Source: Halodesulfurarchaeum sp. HSR-GB (GTDB lineage Archaea > Halobacteriota > Halobacteria > Halobacteriales > Halobacteriaceae). From it: DNA of 64,000 nt. A program made the position numbers and the translations under genes. The notes below the pieces were generated by a model that did no database searches, was not told the DNA's origin, and saw only the letters and a list, made by a program, of their open reading frames with translations. Where the stretch lies: contig NZ_JAVKGN010000001.1 of the NCBI RefSeq assembly GCF_031432215.1, positions 1,908,117 through 1,972,116 of the forward strand, read 5' to 3'. This document shows positions 36,014-45,430 of this stretch, piece after piece; within the stretch, counting starts at the first letter, position 1; each line of letters opens with the position of its first letter.

Positions 36014-37112
36014 GACCGAACCCCTCCAGTTCCGGGACCCGGAGCAGGCAGAACAGTTGGCCGACCGGCTGGAGACCCTGATGGCCGACATCGACGAGCC
36101 GGTCTCCCTGATGCACGTCTGTGGTTCACACGAGCAGGCCATCGCCAAATTCGGCCTCCGGAGTCTGCTTCCGGATGGGCTCTCCGTGCGAATGGGACCG
36201 GGCTGTCCCGTCTGTGTGACGAACATGCCGGAGGTCGACGAGGCCGTCGCTATCGCCGAACAGGGAGCGACCGTCGCGACCTACGGGGACATGTTCCGGG
36301 TGCCAGGAACCAAGAAGAGCCTCGCGGACGCCCGTGCGGACGGTGCGTCGGTGGAAGTCGTCTACTCGGCCAGCGAGGCGGTCGAACTGGCGGCGGCAAA
36401 TCCCGAGGCGGAAGTCGTCTTCTTCGCGACCGGGTTCGAGACGACGGCCGCCCCGACGGCGGCGATCCTCGACGCCGACCCACCCTCGAATTTCTCGGTG
36501 CTCTCGGCCCACAAGTACGTCCCGCCGGCGATGGAGGTCGTCGCCGAGATGCCCGACGTGGACATCGACGGCTTTCTCGCCGCGGGCCACGCCGCGACGA
36601 TCACCGGCTACGGGCTCTTCGAACCGTTCGTCGAGACCTACGAGTTGCCGATCGTGGTCGGCGGGTTCGAACCCATCGACGTGCTGCTGGCGATCGAGCG
36701 GCTCCTGGAGTACGTCAGAGACGGCAAAGCCGGCCTGGAGAACGCCTACCCCCGCTGTGTCTCGAAGGCGGGGAACGAGCAGGCCCTGGAAACGATGTGG
36801 GACGTCTTCGAGAAAACATCCGGGGAGTGGCGCGGGATCGCCGAAATCCCGGGCGCGAATCTCGTGCTTCGGGACGCCTACGCCGAGTACGACGCCAGAC
36901 GCCGCTTCGACGTCGAACCGCTCGACGGTGGACCCGACCCGCTGACCGAGCAGTGCATCTGTGGGGACATCATGGCCGGGAAGGCCGATCCCGACGAGTG
37001 TGACCTGTTCGGCGAGGAGTGCACCCCGTCGAACCCGGTCGGGGCGTGCATGGTCAGCAGCGAGGGCACGTGCAAGATCTGGGACGAGTACGGCGGCCAC
37101 CCGAACCTCTAA
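36006..37112 (+). CDS. hypD: Hydrogenase maturation protein HypD
   Basis: A 368-residue protein that, with HypC, assembles the Fe(CN)2CO moiety. Conserved sites are the CGSHEQAI Cys near residue 39, MGPGCPVCVT, and GHAATITGYGLFEPF. The C-terminal [4Fe-4S] cysteines lie in the ICGDIMAGKADPDECDLF, EECTPSNPVGACMVSS and GTCKIW segments. The gap to hypE is one base. Confidence 0.96.
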   Translation: MSETEPLQFRDPEQAEQLADRLETLMADIDEPVSLMHVCGSHEQAIAKFGLRSLLPDGLSVRMGPGCPVCVTNMPEVDEAVAIAEQGATVATYGDMFRVPGTKKSLADARADGASVEVVYSASEAVELAAANPEAEVVFFATGFETTAAPTAAILDADPPSNFSVLSAHKYVPPAMEVVAEMPDVDIDGFLAAGHAATITGYGLFEPFVETYELPIVVGGFEPIDVLLAIERLLEYVRDGKAGLENAYPRCVSKAGNEQALETMWDVFEKTSGEWRGIAEIPGANLVLRDAYAEYDARRRFDVEPLDGGPDPLTEQCICGDIMAGKADPDECDLFGEECTPSNPVGACMVSSEGTCKIWDEYGGHPNL

Positions 37113-37113
37113 C

Positions 37114-38169
37114 ATGACACGAGACACCACCGAATCGAACCAGGAGTTCGTCACACTCGCACACGGGGCCGGGGGCGGAGCGATGCGCTCGCTCCTCGAT
37201 GAACTCGTCGTACCCCAGTTCGCGGGGAATGGGAACGCGGAAAGCGACACACTCGTCGGGCTTCCAGAGCTCGACGACGGCGCCGTGCACCCGGCTGGGG
37301 ACGGAGCCCTCGTGATCACGACGGACAGCCACGTGGTCTCGCCCAGATTTTTCCCGGGTGGCGATATCGGCCGCCTCGCAGTGGCCGGAACGGTCAACGA
37401 CCTGGCCGTGATGGGCGCAACCAGCCCCACCGCACTCACCTGCTCGCTCGTCCTCGAAGAGGGCGTCCCCACCGCGGACGTCAAGCGTGTGATCGAGTCG
37501 ATGGCCGAGACAGCCAGGAGTGCCGGCGTGCCGATCTCGACGGGGGACACGAAGGTCATGGGCAACGGCGAGGTCGACGGCATCCTCATCAACACCGCTG
37601 GGGTCGCGTACGTCGACCGCGAGCAGCCAGTGACCGACGCAGGCCTCGATCCCGGTGATGCGATCATCGTGAGTGGGTCGATGGGCGATCACGGGATCGC
37701 GCTGCTGTCCGCCAGAGAGGGATTCGACTTCACGGGCGAGTTGGAGAGTGACGTCGCTCCAGTCAACGACCTCGTAAATGTGGCCCTCGACGCCGGTCGA
37801 ATCACGGCGATGAAGGACCCGACCCGCGGCGGCCTGGCGAACGCGCTGAACGAGATGGCCGGGAAAGCCGACGTAGGAATCGACCTCATGGACGAGTCGA
37901 TTCCCGTCTCCGGACCGATCGCCTCGGCCGGGGAGGTCCTCGGGATCGACCCACTCTCGGTCGCCAACGAGGGGAAAGTCGTCATGGGAGTGAACCCCGA
38001 GGACGCCGAGGACGTGCTGGCGGCGATCCACACAGTACCGGGCGGCGAGGAGGCGGCAATCGTCGGGCAGGTGACCGATGACCATGCTGGCCGGGTCGTC
38101 GTGGATACCGGCTTCGGCCGGCGGTATCTCAGCGAACCCGAGGGGGAACCACTCCCCCGGATCTGCTGA
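37114..38169 (+). CDS. hypE: Hydrogenase maturation protein HypE
   Basis: A 351-residue PurM-like ATPase that dehydrates the carbamoyl group delivered by HypF to a thiocyanate on its C-terminal Cys. The protein ends PRIC as required. ATP-site motifs include AHGAGGGAMRSLL, TTDSHVVSPRFFPGGDIG and DPTRGGLANALNEMA. It overlaps hypA by one base. Confidence 0.96.
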   Translation: MTRDTTESNQEFVTLAHGAGGGAMRSLLDELVVPQFAGNGNAESDTLVGLPELDDGAVHPAGDGALVITTDSHVVSPRFFPGGDIGRLAVAGTVNDLAVMGATSPTALTCSLVLEEGVPTADVKRVIESMAETARSAGVPISTGDTKVMGNGEVDGILINTAGVAYVDREQPVTDAGLDPGDAIIVSGSMGDHGIALLSAREGFDFTGELESDVAPVNDLVNVALDAGRITAMKDPTRGGLANALNEMAGKADVGIDLMDESIPVSGPIASAGEVLGIDPLSVANEGKVVMGVNPEDAEDVLAAIHTVPGGEEAAIVGQVTDDHAGRVVVDTGFGRRYLSEPEGEPLPRIC

Positions 38170-38591
38170 TGCACGAGATCAGCATCGCCAAAGGCATTCT
38201 GTCGCGGGCACTCGACGCGGCGAGCGAACACGGAGCCGACCGGATCGACGCCCTGACGATCGAGATCGGGCGCGCCACCCACGTCAACCCCGAGCAGATG
38301 GTCTTCTGCCTGGAAGCGATCGCCGACTCGACGCCCGCGGCCGAGGCGAAAATCCGCACCGAAACCATCCAGCCACGGGCCGAGTGTGACTGTGGCTGGG
38401 AGGGAGCCCCTGAAAGTCTCGACCTCCCGGGCGGGTTCGCCCCGGACATCCGGTGTCCGGACTGCGGGCAGCGCGCCGACCTCGTACAGGGACGGGAGTG
38501 TCGGCTCGCGAGCATCGAGATCCCTGACGTATCACACGACGACAAACCGCCGGCCCGCCGGGCGGACGAAGTTCGCGGGTCCCCAAGTTAA
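38169..38591 (+). CDS. hypA: Nickel insertion protein HypA
   Basis: A 140-residue nickel metallochaperone that starts MHEISIA, with the nickel ligands His2 and Glu3. A zinc domain has CDCGW and CPDCGQR. It works with HypB in nickel delivery to the large subunit. A C-terminal extension of about 25 residues is longer than the usual 113-120. It overlaps hypE and hypB by one base each. Confidence 0.95.
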   Translation: MHEISIAKGILSRALDAASEHGADRIDALTIEIGRATHVNPEQMVFCLEAIADSTPAAEAKIRTETIQPRAECDCGWEGAPESLDLPGGFAPDIRCPDCGQRADLVQGRECRLASIEIPDVSHDDKPPARRADEVRGSPS

Positions 38592-39409
38592 TGTTTCAGC
38601 ACAATCCAACCCTGGTCGACCGAATGGCCGGACTGCACCACGACCACGGAGTCCGCTTTGGACTCCCGGACCTGCGAGAGCGCCTGCTGGGCCCGCTCCG
38701 AGCCCACCGGTTCGGGCACGGAGAGTTCGAAGCGACGGGTGGCTCCGATGCGGAAGCTGACGTGCTGGCGGCCATCAGGGAGCGAGCGGGCGAGGTTCAC
38801 GAACGGCTCGTTCACGATCACGAGGTCTTTGCCGTCGAGTTCGTCGGCAGCACGGGCGGCGGGAAGACCAAACTCATCGAAGAGTTGCTCGAACGGGCCC
38901 CGGCAGACGAACGTGTTGGGGCCGTCGTGGGCGACGTGGCGGGCGAGGACGACGCAACCCGGCTCCGGGAGTACGGCATCCCCGTCGAGAACATCAACAC
39001 CGGCAAGGAGTGCCACCTCGACCCGGACGGGGTCGATTCGGCACTCTCGGCGTTCGATCTCGATGCCCTGGACACGCTCTACGTGGAGAACGTGGGGAAC
39101 ATGGTCTGTCCGGCGGATTTCCCGCTCGGGACGAGCCTCCGGGTGCTGGTCGTGAGTACGACCGAGGGTGGGGACGTCGTCGGCAAGCACCCACTCCTCG
39201 TACAGGCGGCGGACGCCGCGATCGTGAACAAGATCGACCTGGCCGAGGCCGTCGGGACGGACCTCGACCGGGTCCGGGGCGACATCCACGAGGTAGCCCC
39301 CGAAATTCCAGTGTTCGAGACGAACGCCAGAGCCGGAACGGGGGTCGATGCCCTCGCGGCGTTCCTGGATGCCAGACGGGAGAGTCACACCGGACACACC
39401 CACCAGTAG
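38591..39409 (+). CDS. hypB: Nickel-insertion GTPase HypB
   Basis: A 272-residue SIMIBI GTPase. The P-loop is GSTGGGKTKL, then GDVAGEDDATRL (switch), the metal site NINTGKECHLD (Cys, His), ENVGNMVCPADF, and the guanine-specificity NKID. It couples GTP hydrolysis to nickel transfer. The N-terminal region has scattered His but no long His-rich stretch, so it probably delivers rather than stores nickel. hypF starts 3 bases after its stop. Confidence 0.95.
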   Translation: MFQHNPTLVDRMAGLHHDHGVRFGLPDLRERLLGPLRAHRFGHGEFEATGGSDAEADVLAAIRERAGEVHERLVHDHEVFAVEFVGSTGGGKTKLIEELLERAPADERVGAVVGDVAGEDDATRLREYGIPVENINTGKECHLDPDGVDSALSAFDLDALDTLYVENVGNMVCPADFPLGTSLRVLVVSTTEGGDVVGKHPLLVQAADAAIVNKIDLAEAVGTDLDRVRGDIHEVAPEIPVFETNARAGTGVDALAAFLDARRESHTGHTHQ

Positions 39410-39412
39410 TCG

Positions 39413-41779
39413 ATGACCGACACTCGAACTCGGGCCCAAATTCAGGTCACCGGCGTCGTCCAGGGGGTCGGTTTTCGGCCGTTCGTGGTCCGTCGCGCCG
39501 GAGCCCACGACCTGGCCGGGACGGTCCGAAACACGGGGGACGCGGGGGTCGAAATCGTCCTCGATGGGGCTGCCGAGGCCGTCGAGGCATTCCTCACCGA
39601 CCTTCATGACTCGCCACCACCCCTGGCCCGCGTCGAGTCAGTTTCGGTCGACAGGCAGCCAGCCCCCGCTGCCCCACCCCTTGAACAGCCCGATCAGTTC
39701 CGGATCCTTGACTCCGTGGAGAGCGAGGGTGGAACGGGAACGATCCCGCCCGATACGGGAATCTGTGAGCAGTGTCTCTCGGACATCCGAGATCCCGAGT
39801 CACGCTACCACGGCTACTGGGCCACGTCCTGTGTCGACTGTGGCCCGCGATACACCGTCATTCGGGAGCTCCCCTACGATCGGCCACGGACTGCGATGGA
39901 CGCCTTTCCGATGTGCGAGGACTGTGCGACCGAGTACGAGCGCCCGACGGACCGACGATACCACGCCCAGACGATCGCCTGTCCCACGTGTGGCCCCACG
40001 CTCAAACTCGCCATCCCGACGGCCGATGGCCGCCGAATCGAACAGACCGGAGCGACGGCGATCCGTGCCACGCGAGAACGACTCGCGGATGGGGACATCG
40101 TGGCGATCAAGGGGATCGGTGGCACCCATCTCGCCTGCTCGGCGACGGAGCAAGACGTGGTCGACCGGCTGCGAACGCTGACTGGACGGCCAGCGAAGCC
40201 GTTTGCAATCATGGCGCGATCGATCGACCAGGCCCGGGAATTGGCGGCGGTCTCCGAGACGGAAGCGTCGCTCCTCGAAGACGTGCGCCGGCCGATCGTG
40301 GTCCTCGATCGGTCGGACGATGGGGTACTCGATGCCGTCGCCCCTGGGCTACACACGGTCGGAGTGATGCTCCCTTACGCCGGGCTCCATCACCTCCTGT
40401 TCGATGGGGAGTCCGTGGACGGCCCGCTGGTGATGACGAGTGCCAACCGACCCGGCGAGCCCATGTGTGTCACCGTCGATTCGATCTTCGCGGAGCTTTC
40501 GTCGGTGATCGACGCCGCCCTGGTCCACGACCGGGAGATCGTCGCCCGGTGTGACGACAGCGTCGTTCGAGAAGTCGACGGCTCACGAACCTTCCTCCGC
40601 CGATCCCGCGGCTGGGTTCCACAGCCGCTTTCACGCCAGGAGCGCGGGCCGCCAGGGCTCGCGGTCGGGGCCGAGTTCGACGGCACCGTGGCCGTACTCA
40701 GAGACGACGAGGTGATCCCCTCACAGCATCTCGGTGACCTCTCGGGCCCCGCGAGTGAAGCGTTTCTGGACGAGACCGTCGAGCACCTCACCAGCCTCCT
40801 GGGGGTCGAACCGGCCTTCGTGGCCTGTGACATGCATCCGAGCTTCCTGAGCAGCCAGTTCGCCAGGGAGTATGCAGCGTCCAGGCCTGCTGTCGAAAAC
40901 GCCGACGGGGAGGCCCAGCCGATCCCCGTTCAACATCATCACGCACATGCGGCCTCGCTGCTGGCCGAACACGATCGCGAACAGGGGATCGTGATCGTCG
41001 CGGACGGGACCGGCTACGGCCCAGACGACACGATCTGGGGTGGCGAAGTGCTCGACACCACCCGGGCGGACTTCACGCGGGTCGGCGGCCTGAGCCAGTT
41101 CCGACTCCCAGGTGGGGAAGCCGCGATCGAGTACCCCACGCGGATCCTCGCGAGTTTGCTCGACGATCCCGAGCGAATCGATGCACTCCTGGCGGCCCAG
41201 ACACCTCTCGATGAGGCTAGTGTCCCAGGTGTCAGAGAGAGTCTCGCAGCTGGCGTCAACGCCCCGATCACTACGAGTGCCGGCCGGTTCCTCGACGCGA
41301 TCAGCGCCCTGCTGGGAGTCTGTCCGCAGCGCCAGTACGAGGGACAGCCGGCGATCGAACTCGAAGCCGTCGCCGCAGGGGCCACACCGCAGGAACTCAC
41401 GCTTCCGCTCCGACAGGACTCGGGGTACACAACCCTCGACGTCCAGGAACTCGCTCAGCAACTGCTGGCACTGGCCGGTTCGGAACCGCCGGCAGCCGTG
41501 GCCGCGACGGCACAGGACGCCCTCGCCCGGGGATTGGCCCGGATCGCGGTCGCAGCGGCTGAAACACACGATCGAGACGTGATCGGCTTCTCCGGCGGGG
41601 TGGCATACAACGAGGCCATCACCCGACGGGTACGGCAGACCGTCGAAGCCGCCGGGTTTCAGTTTCTCGCCCACCGGAGCGTTCCACCAGGAGACGCGGG
41701 ACTCTCTTACGGCCAGGGGATCGTCGCGACGGCGAAGTTACAAGCGACCAAGCAGGAGGTGACCGATGAACCGGCGTGA
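39413..41779 (+). CDS. hypF: Carbamoyltransferase HypF
   Basis: A 788-residue enzyme that makes the cyanide ligand precursor from carbamoyl phosphate and ATP. In order: acylphosphatase domain (about 5-95, GVVQGVGFRPFV), two zinc fingers (about 115-190, CEQC, CVDCGPRY, CEDC, CPTCGPT), a YrdC-like domain (about 205-385), and a Kae1-like domain with metal-site QHHHAHAASLLAEH and CxGVAYN-type ending (GFSGGVAYNEA). It overlaps the ABC lipoprotein gene by 14 bases. Confidence 0.96.
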   Translation: MTDTRTRAQIQVTGVVQGVGFRPFVVRRAGAHDLAGTVRNTGDAGVEIVLDGAAEAVEAFLTDLHDSPPPLARVESVSVDRQPAPAAPPLEQPDQFRILDSVESEGGTGTIPPDTGICEQCLSDIRDPESRYHGYWATSCVDCGPRYTVIRELPYDRPRTAMDAFPMCEDCATEYERPTDRRYHAQTIACPTCGPTLKLAIPTADGRRIEQTGATAIRATRERLADGDIVAIKGIGGTHLACSATEQDVVDRLRTLTGRPAKPFAIMARSIDQARELAAVSETEASLLEDVRRPIVVLDRSDDGVLDAVAPGLHTVGVMLPYAGLHHLLFDGESVDGPLVMTSANRPGEPMCVTVDSIFAELSSVIDAALVHDREIVARCDDSVVREVDGSRTFLRRSRGWVPQPLSRQERGPPGLAVGAEFDGTVAVLRDDEVIPSQHLGDLSGPASEAFLDETVEHLTSLLGVEPAFVACDMHPSFLSSQFAREYAASRPAVENADGEAQPIPVQHHHAHAASLLAEHDREQGIVIVADGTGYGPDDTIWGGEVLDTTRADFTRVGGLSQFRLPGGEAAIEYPTRILASLLDDPERIDALLAAQTPLDEASVPGVRESLAAGVNAPITTSAGRFLDAISALLGVCPQRQYEGQPAIELEAVAAGATPQELTLPLRQDSGYTTLDVQELAQQLLALAGSEPPAAVAATAQDALARGLARIAVAAAETHDRDVIGFSGGVAYNEAITRRVRQTVEAAGFQFLAHRSVPPGDAGLSYGQGIVATAKLQATKQEVTDEPA

Positions 41780-42893
41780 GCTACTCGGTAGACTGGGAAC
41801 GCTGGGGGCGGTCGGCCTCGCCGGCTGTACGGGGTCGCTTCCTGGACCCTCGGCGCTGGCGATCGAAACCAGCCGGGAGGTACTCGACGGCGCAGGGCGA
41901 TCGGTTCCGCTTCCCGAGCGCGTCGAGCGCGTGATCGCCATTGGCCCAGGTGCACTCAGGCAGATGGCCTATTTCGAGGCGATCGACCGGGTCGTCGGCG
42001 TCGAGCGCGGGGAGCAGACGGACTTTCGAACCCTTCCGTATAACGTCGCCAACCCCGAACTGCAGGGTCTGCCGATCATCGGCCCATCCGGACCGGACGC
42101 TGCCGGTGATGCCGAGTCGATCCTGGCAGTCGAGCCGGATGTCGTCTTTCTCTCCGCGATCGGGGGGACCGGGGCTGCCGACCGAATTCAGGCACAGACC
42201 GGCGTCCCGACGGTGGTCCTGGATCTCCCGATCCCACTGGATTCCGCCGGACGAGAGAGACTCTACGACACCTGGCGGCTCGTCGGCGAGGTGCTACACG
42301 AGCCAATGCGGGCCGAATCGATCGTCGAGACGGTATCCGACCACGTCGCGGCGATCCGCGAGCAGGCTCCAGAACGCCCGTCCACGACCGCCTATGCGGG
42401 CGGTGTGAGCTACAAGGGCGCACAGGGGCTGACGACCACCCGGGTTCCCTATCCCCCTTTTCAGTTCACCGGGGCGAAAAACGTCGCCGAGTCCGTGAGC
42501 ACCGACCGCGGGTCGGTCGACATCGATCCGGAACGGCTCCTCCAATGGGACCCCGACGCGATCTTCGTGAGTGCGCAGAACACCGGATTGATTCGGGACG
42601 ATCTCTCCCGGCACCCCGCGCTTCGATCGCTGTCGGCACTCACGAGTGGCCATACCTTCGCCGTCCCGCCGGTCTCTCACTACCACGAGAACGTCGGGAC
42701 GATGCTCGTGAACGCCTACTACGTCGGTGCAGTCCTCTCCCCCGACAGGTTCGATGCGGTCGATCTCGACTCGATCGCCGCGTCGGTGTACGAATCGCTC
42801 CTGGGTGAGAATCCGTTCCCAGACATCCGACAGCAACTGTCGGCCTACGAGCGAATCGACCTGACCCAAGCCGGCCCAGACACCCAATCATGA
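41766..42893 (+). CDS. Substrate-binding lipoprotein of metal-chelate (FecB/BtuF-type) ABC transporter
   Basis: A 375-residue periplasmic-binding-protein family III member. A twin-arginine signal (MNRRELLGRL) with lipobox LAGC (Cys21) predicts Tat export and lipid anchoring. The two-lobed fold is linked by a long helix. The family takes up siderophores, cobalamin or nickel chelates. Its position inside the hydrogenase maturation operon, overlapping hypF by 14 bases and the permease by 4, suggests a nickel chelate. That is inference. Confidence 0.88.
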   Translation: MNRRELLGRLGTLGAVGLAGCTGSLPGPSALAIETSREVLDGAGRSVPLPERVERVIAIGPGALRQMAYFEAIDRVVGVERGEQTDFRTLPYNVANPELQGLPIIGPSGPDAAGDAESILAVEPDVVFLSAIGGTGAADRIQAQTGVPTVVLDLPIPLDSAGRERLYDTWRLVGEVLHEPMRAESIVETVSDHVAAIREQAPERPSTTAYAGGVSYKGAQGLTTTRVPYPPFQFTGAKNVAESVSTDRGSVDIDPERLLQWDPDAIFVSAQNTGLIRDDLSRHPALRSLSALTSGHTFAVPPVSHYHENVGTMLVNAYYVGAVLSPDRFDAVDLDSIAASVYESLLGENPFPDIRQQLSAYERIDLTQAGPDTQS

Positions 42894-43939
42894 GCAATGC
42901 CACCGAAGCGATCGAGGCGTACACGACCCAGCAGTCCCGGCGGAAACTCGTGCTCCTGGGCGGGGTCGTCGTGCTGTTGGCCGTCTCGGTTCACGCGATG
43001 CTCTCGGGGTCGATCGACCTCTCGGCCAGCGCTGTCATCGGATCGCTTTCGGGCTCGGGATCACCCTTCGCCCAGCGAGTCGTATGGCAGATCAGACTGC
43101 CCCGGGTCCTGGGCGGGGCGATCGCGGGTGCCGGACTCGCCTACGTCGGGACGGCCATGCAGTCGGTCCTTCGGAACCCGCTCGGCGCGCCGTACACCCT
43201 GGGCATTTCTCAGGCGGCGGCGTTCGGGGCGGCCCTCTCGATCGCCGTGCGCGGGGTCGAATCGGCAGCCGGGTCGATCTTCGGGCCGTACCTGACGACT
43301 GCGACGGCCTTCGCGCTGGCCCTGGCCTCGACGAGCGTGATCCTCCTCCTGATCCGGTTCAAAAACGCCTCCCCGGAGACGCTCATCCTGACGGGGGTCG
43401 CCCTCGGCGCGGTGTTCAACGCGGGGCTCACGGTGATCCAGTACCTCGCCTCGGACACCGAAGTCGCAGCCATCGTGTACTGGACCTTCGGCGACCTGGG
43501 CCGGCTCACCTGGCCGACGGTGGGCATCATGGCCGTCGGCGTGCTCACAAGCGCGGGCTACTTCTCGCTCCGTGGCTGGCGGTATACGGTCCTCGACGCG
43601 GGTGACGAAACCGCCGCCAGTCTGGGCGTCGACGTTCCTCGCCTTCGAACCGTGGGGATGCTCGTGGGCGCCTTCGGGACCGCCGTGGTCATCTCCTTTG
43701 TCGGCATCATCGGCTTCATCGGCCTGGTCGCACCACACATCGCCCGAAAGGTGGTCGGGACGGACGAGCGGGTTTTGCTGCCGGCCAGTGGACTCGTCGG
43801 GGCGATCCTGCTGGTGGGCGCGGATACGGTTGCCAGGGCCGCCTTCGATCCACTGTCTCTGCCGGTTGGAGTCCTGACGGCGTTTCTGGGAGCGCCGCTT
43901 TTCGTCTACCTGGTCATCGCAGGGAGGGAACACTGGTGA
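42890..43939 (+). CDS. FecCD-family ABC permease
   Basis: A 349-residue permease with about ten helices. Family motifs are RLPRVLGGAIAGAGLAYVGTAMQSVLRNPLGAPYTLG (only its presence around residues 68-104 is noted) and the EAA-like loop GFIGLVAPHIARKVVGTDER. It forms the membrane channel of the importer with the ATPase. It overlaps the lipoprotein gene by 4 bases and the ATPase by 4 bases (GTGA). Confidence 0.93.
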   Translation: MSNATEAIEAYTTQQSRRKLVLLGGVVVLLAVSVHAMLSGSIDLSASAVIGSLSGSGSPFAQRVVWQIRLPRVLGGAIAGAGLAYVGTAMQSVLRNPLGAPYTLGISQAAAFGAALSIAVRGVESAAGSIFGPYLTTATAFALALASTSVILLLIRFKNASPETLILTGVALGAVFNAGLTVIQYLASDTEVAAIVYWTFGDLGRLTWPTVGIMAVGVLTSAGYFSLRGWRYTVLDAGDETAASLGVDVPRLRTVGMLVGAFGTAVVISFVGIIGFIGLVAPHIARKVVGTDERVLLPASGLVGAILLVGADTVARAAFDPLSLPVGVLTAFLGAPLFVYLVIAGREHW

Positions 43940-44712
43940 CACTCGAAATCGAGGATCTCGCGGTGGCGTACGACGGGTCGCCAGTACTGGATGGCGTCTC
44001 ACTTTCGGTAGGGCCGGATTCGATCCACGCGTTGCTCGGGCCGAACGGCGTCGGAAAAACGACGCTCTTGCGAGCCGCGACGGGGCTGCTCGAACCGGAT
44101 CACGGCCAGGTGCTGATCGAGGGCACACCAATCAAGGAGCTTTCGAGCCCGGAGCGAGCCGGGAAAATCGCGTACGTGCCACAGTCGGAATCCCCGACCT
44201 TCGCCACCTCCGTCTTCCAGGCGGTTTTGCTTGGTCGGACCCCCCACACCAGTTGGCGACCCAGCCGTGAGGACCGAGATCGGGTCGGCGCGGTGCTGTC
44301 CCAGCTCGGACTGGCCGACTACGCGACCCGCCCCACGGACACGCTCAGCCAGGGCCAGCGCCGGAAGGTCGCGATCGCCCGCCTGCTCGTTCAGGAACCG
44401 GCGATGATGGTCCTCGACGAACCGACTGCCAGCCTGGATCTGCGCCACCGCCTCGACGTCCTGGAGATCATCGAGAATCAGACCCGCGACCGGAGCGTTG
44501 GCACGCTCCTCGCCATGCACGATATCGAGCTGGCTGCCCGGTTCGCCGATACGGTGACCATCCTCGCCGACGGCCAGGTCTTCGACAGCGGGACTCCCGA
44601 ATCCGTGCTCACCGCCGAGGCCATCGAATCGGTGTATGGCGTCTCGGCGACGGTCGACCGACACGACGGCCGGCTCCACGTCGACGCGCAGGGTTCGCGC
44701 CGAGTCTCATAA
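43936..44712 (+). CDS. ABC transporter ATP-binding protein (FecE/BtuD-type)
   Basis: A 258-residue ATPase. Walker A is GPNGVGKTT, the signature is LSQGQRRKVAIARLL (an LSQGQ variant of LSGGQ), Walker B is MMVLDEPTASLD, and the H-loop is AMHDIELAA. The GTG start at 43936 overlaps the permease stop. It is the last gene of the 14-gene hydrogenase-nickel operon, and a TTTAATATTTT promoter for cbiM follows. Confidence 0.93.
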   Translation: MTLEIEDLAVAYDGSPVLDGVSLSVGPDSIHALLGPNGVGKTTLLRAATGLLEPDHGQVLIEGTPIKELSSPERAGKIAYVPQSESPTFATSVFQAVLLGRTPHTSWRPSREDRDRVGAVLSQLGLADYATRPTDTLSQGQRRKVAIARLLVQEPAMMVLDEPTASLDLRHRLDVLEIIENQTRDRSVGTLLAMHDIELAARFADTVTILADGQVFDSGTPESVLTAEAIESVYGVSATVDRHDGRLHVDAQGSRRVS

Positions 44713-44735
44713 CAGGCGGTTCTGAAATACCAAGG

Positions 44736-44766
44736 TTTAATATTTTGAGTCCGATTATTCATAATC
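44736..44766 (+). promoter_or_regulatory. cbiM promoter with palindromic operator GATTAT-TC-ATAATC
   Basis: TTTAATATTTT (44736-44746) lies about 30 bases before ATG 44771 as a TATA box for a near-leaderless transcript. GATTATTCATAATC (44753-44766) is a palindrome with 6-base arms and a 2-base centre, covering the expected transcription start. Repressor occupancy here would block initiation. A nickel or cobalt regulator of the NikR type is an attractive candidate, but no regulator gene is in the window. Confidence 0.5.
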
Positions 44767-44770
44767 ACGA

Positions 44771-45430
44771 ATGGCACACATCCACCTCCCGGAGGGAGCA
44801 CTGCCCCTCTGGGCCGTTGCACTCTGGTCGGTCCTCGCAGCGGCGGTACTGGCGTATGCGGTGTACGGGCTGCGCAGGGACGGCCTGGAGGCGAGACACG
44901 TGGCGCTCGGCGGGATGGTGGCCGCCGCGAGTTTCGCCGTCTTCCAGGTCAACATCCCGGTTCTCGGCGGGGTTCACCTCTCGTTGACGGCCCTCGTCGG
45001 GATTCTGGTCGGGCCGTCGCTGGGTGCGATCGTCGCGTTCGTCGTCAACGTCCTCTCGGCGCTTCTGGGACACGGCGCCTGGGGCTTTCTCGGGGCCAAC
45101 ACGCTCGTCGGCGCGACCGAAGCCGCTGGCGGGTACTACGTCTTTGCGGCCCTGCGGGGCCAAAACTGGGATCACTTCCCGGCGGCCGCGCTGGCGACCA
45201 TCGCCGGCCTCGGGGCCGGTTCGCTCCTCATGGGCGCGATCCCGATCGTGAGTGGCATCCGCGGTGTGGCAATCACCGGCGGCGACCTCGCGGTGTACAT
45301 GGCCGCGCTGGTGGCTGTCAACCTCGGCGTCGCCGTGATCGAAGGCCTGCTCACGGGCTCTGTCGTCCAGTATATCGCCGCTATCCGACCCGACCTGCTC
45401 GGGGAGACAGCCCAGGTGAGCCAGGAATGA
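44771..45430 (+). CDS. cbiM: Nickel/cobalt ECF transporter substrate-binding membrane protein CbiM/NikM
   Basis: A 219-residue S-component with about six helices. It begins MAHIHLPEG, with N-terminal histidines of the type used for metal binding, and contains QVNIPVLGGVHLSLTALVG, whose His is a further ligand candidate. With cbiN-like, cbiQ and cbiO it would import nickel or cobalt. Its closeness to the hydrogenase genes favours nickel. It overlaps the next gene by 4 bases. Confidence 0.93.
   Translation: MAHIHLPEGALPLWAVALWSVLAAAVLAYAVYGLRRDGLEARHVALGGMVAAASFAVFQVNIPVLGGVHLSLTALVGILVGPSLGAIVAFVVNVLSALLGHGAWGFLGANTLVGATEAAGGYYVFAALRGQNWDHFPAAALATIAGLGAGSLLMGAIPIVSGIRGVAITGGDLAVYMAALVAVNLGVAVIEGLLTGSVVQYIAAIRPDLLGETAQVSQE

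Noticed and set aside
36126..37667. 513-codon minus-strand frame over hypD and hypE
   Set aside because: Antisense shadow; hypD and hypE carry all catalytic residues.
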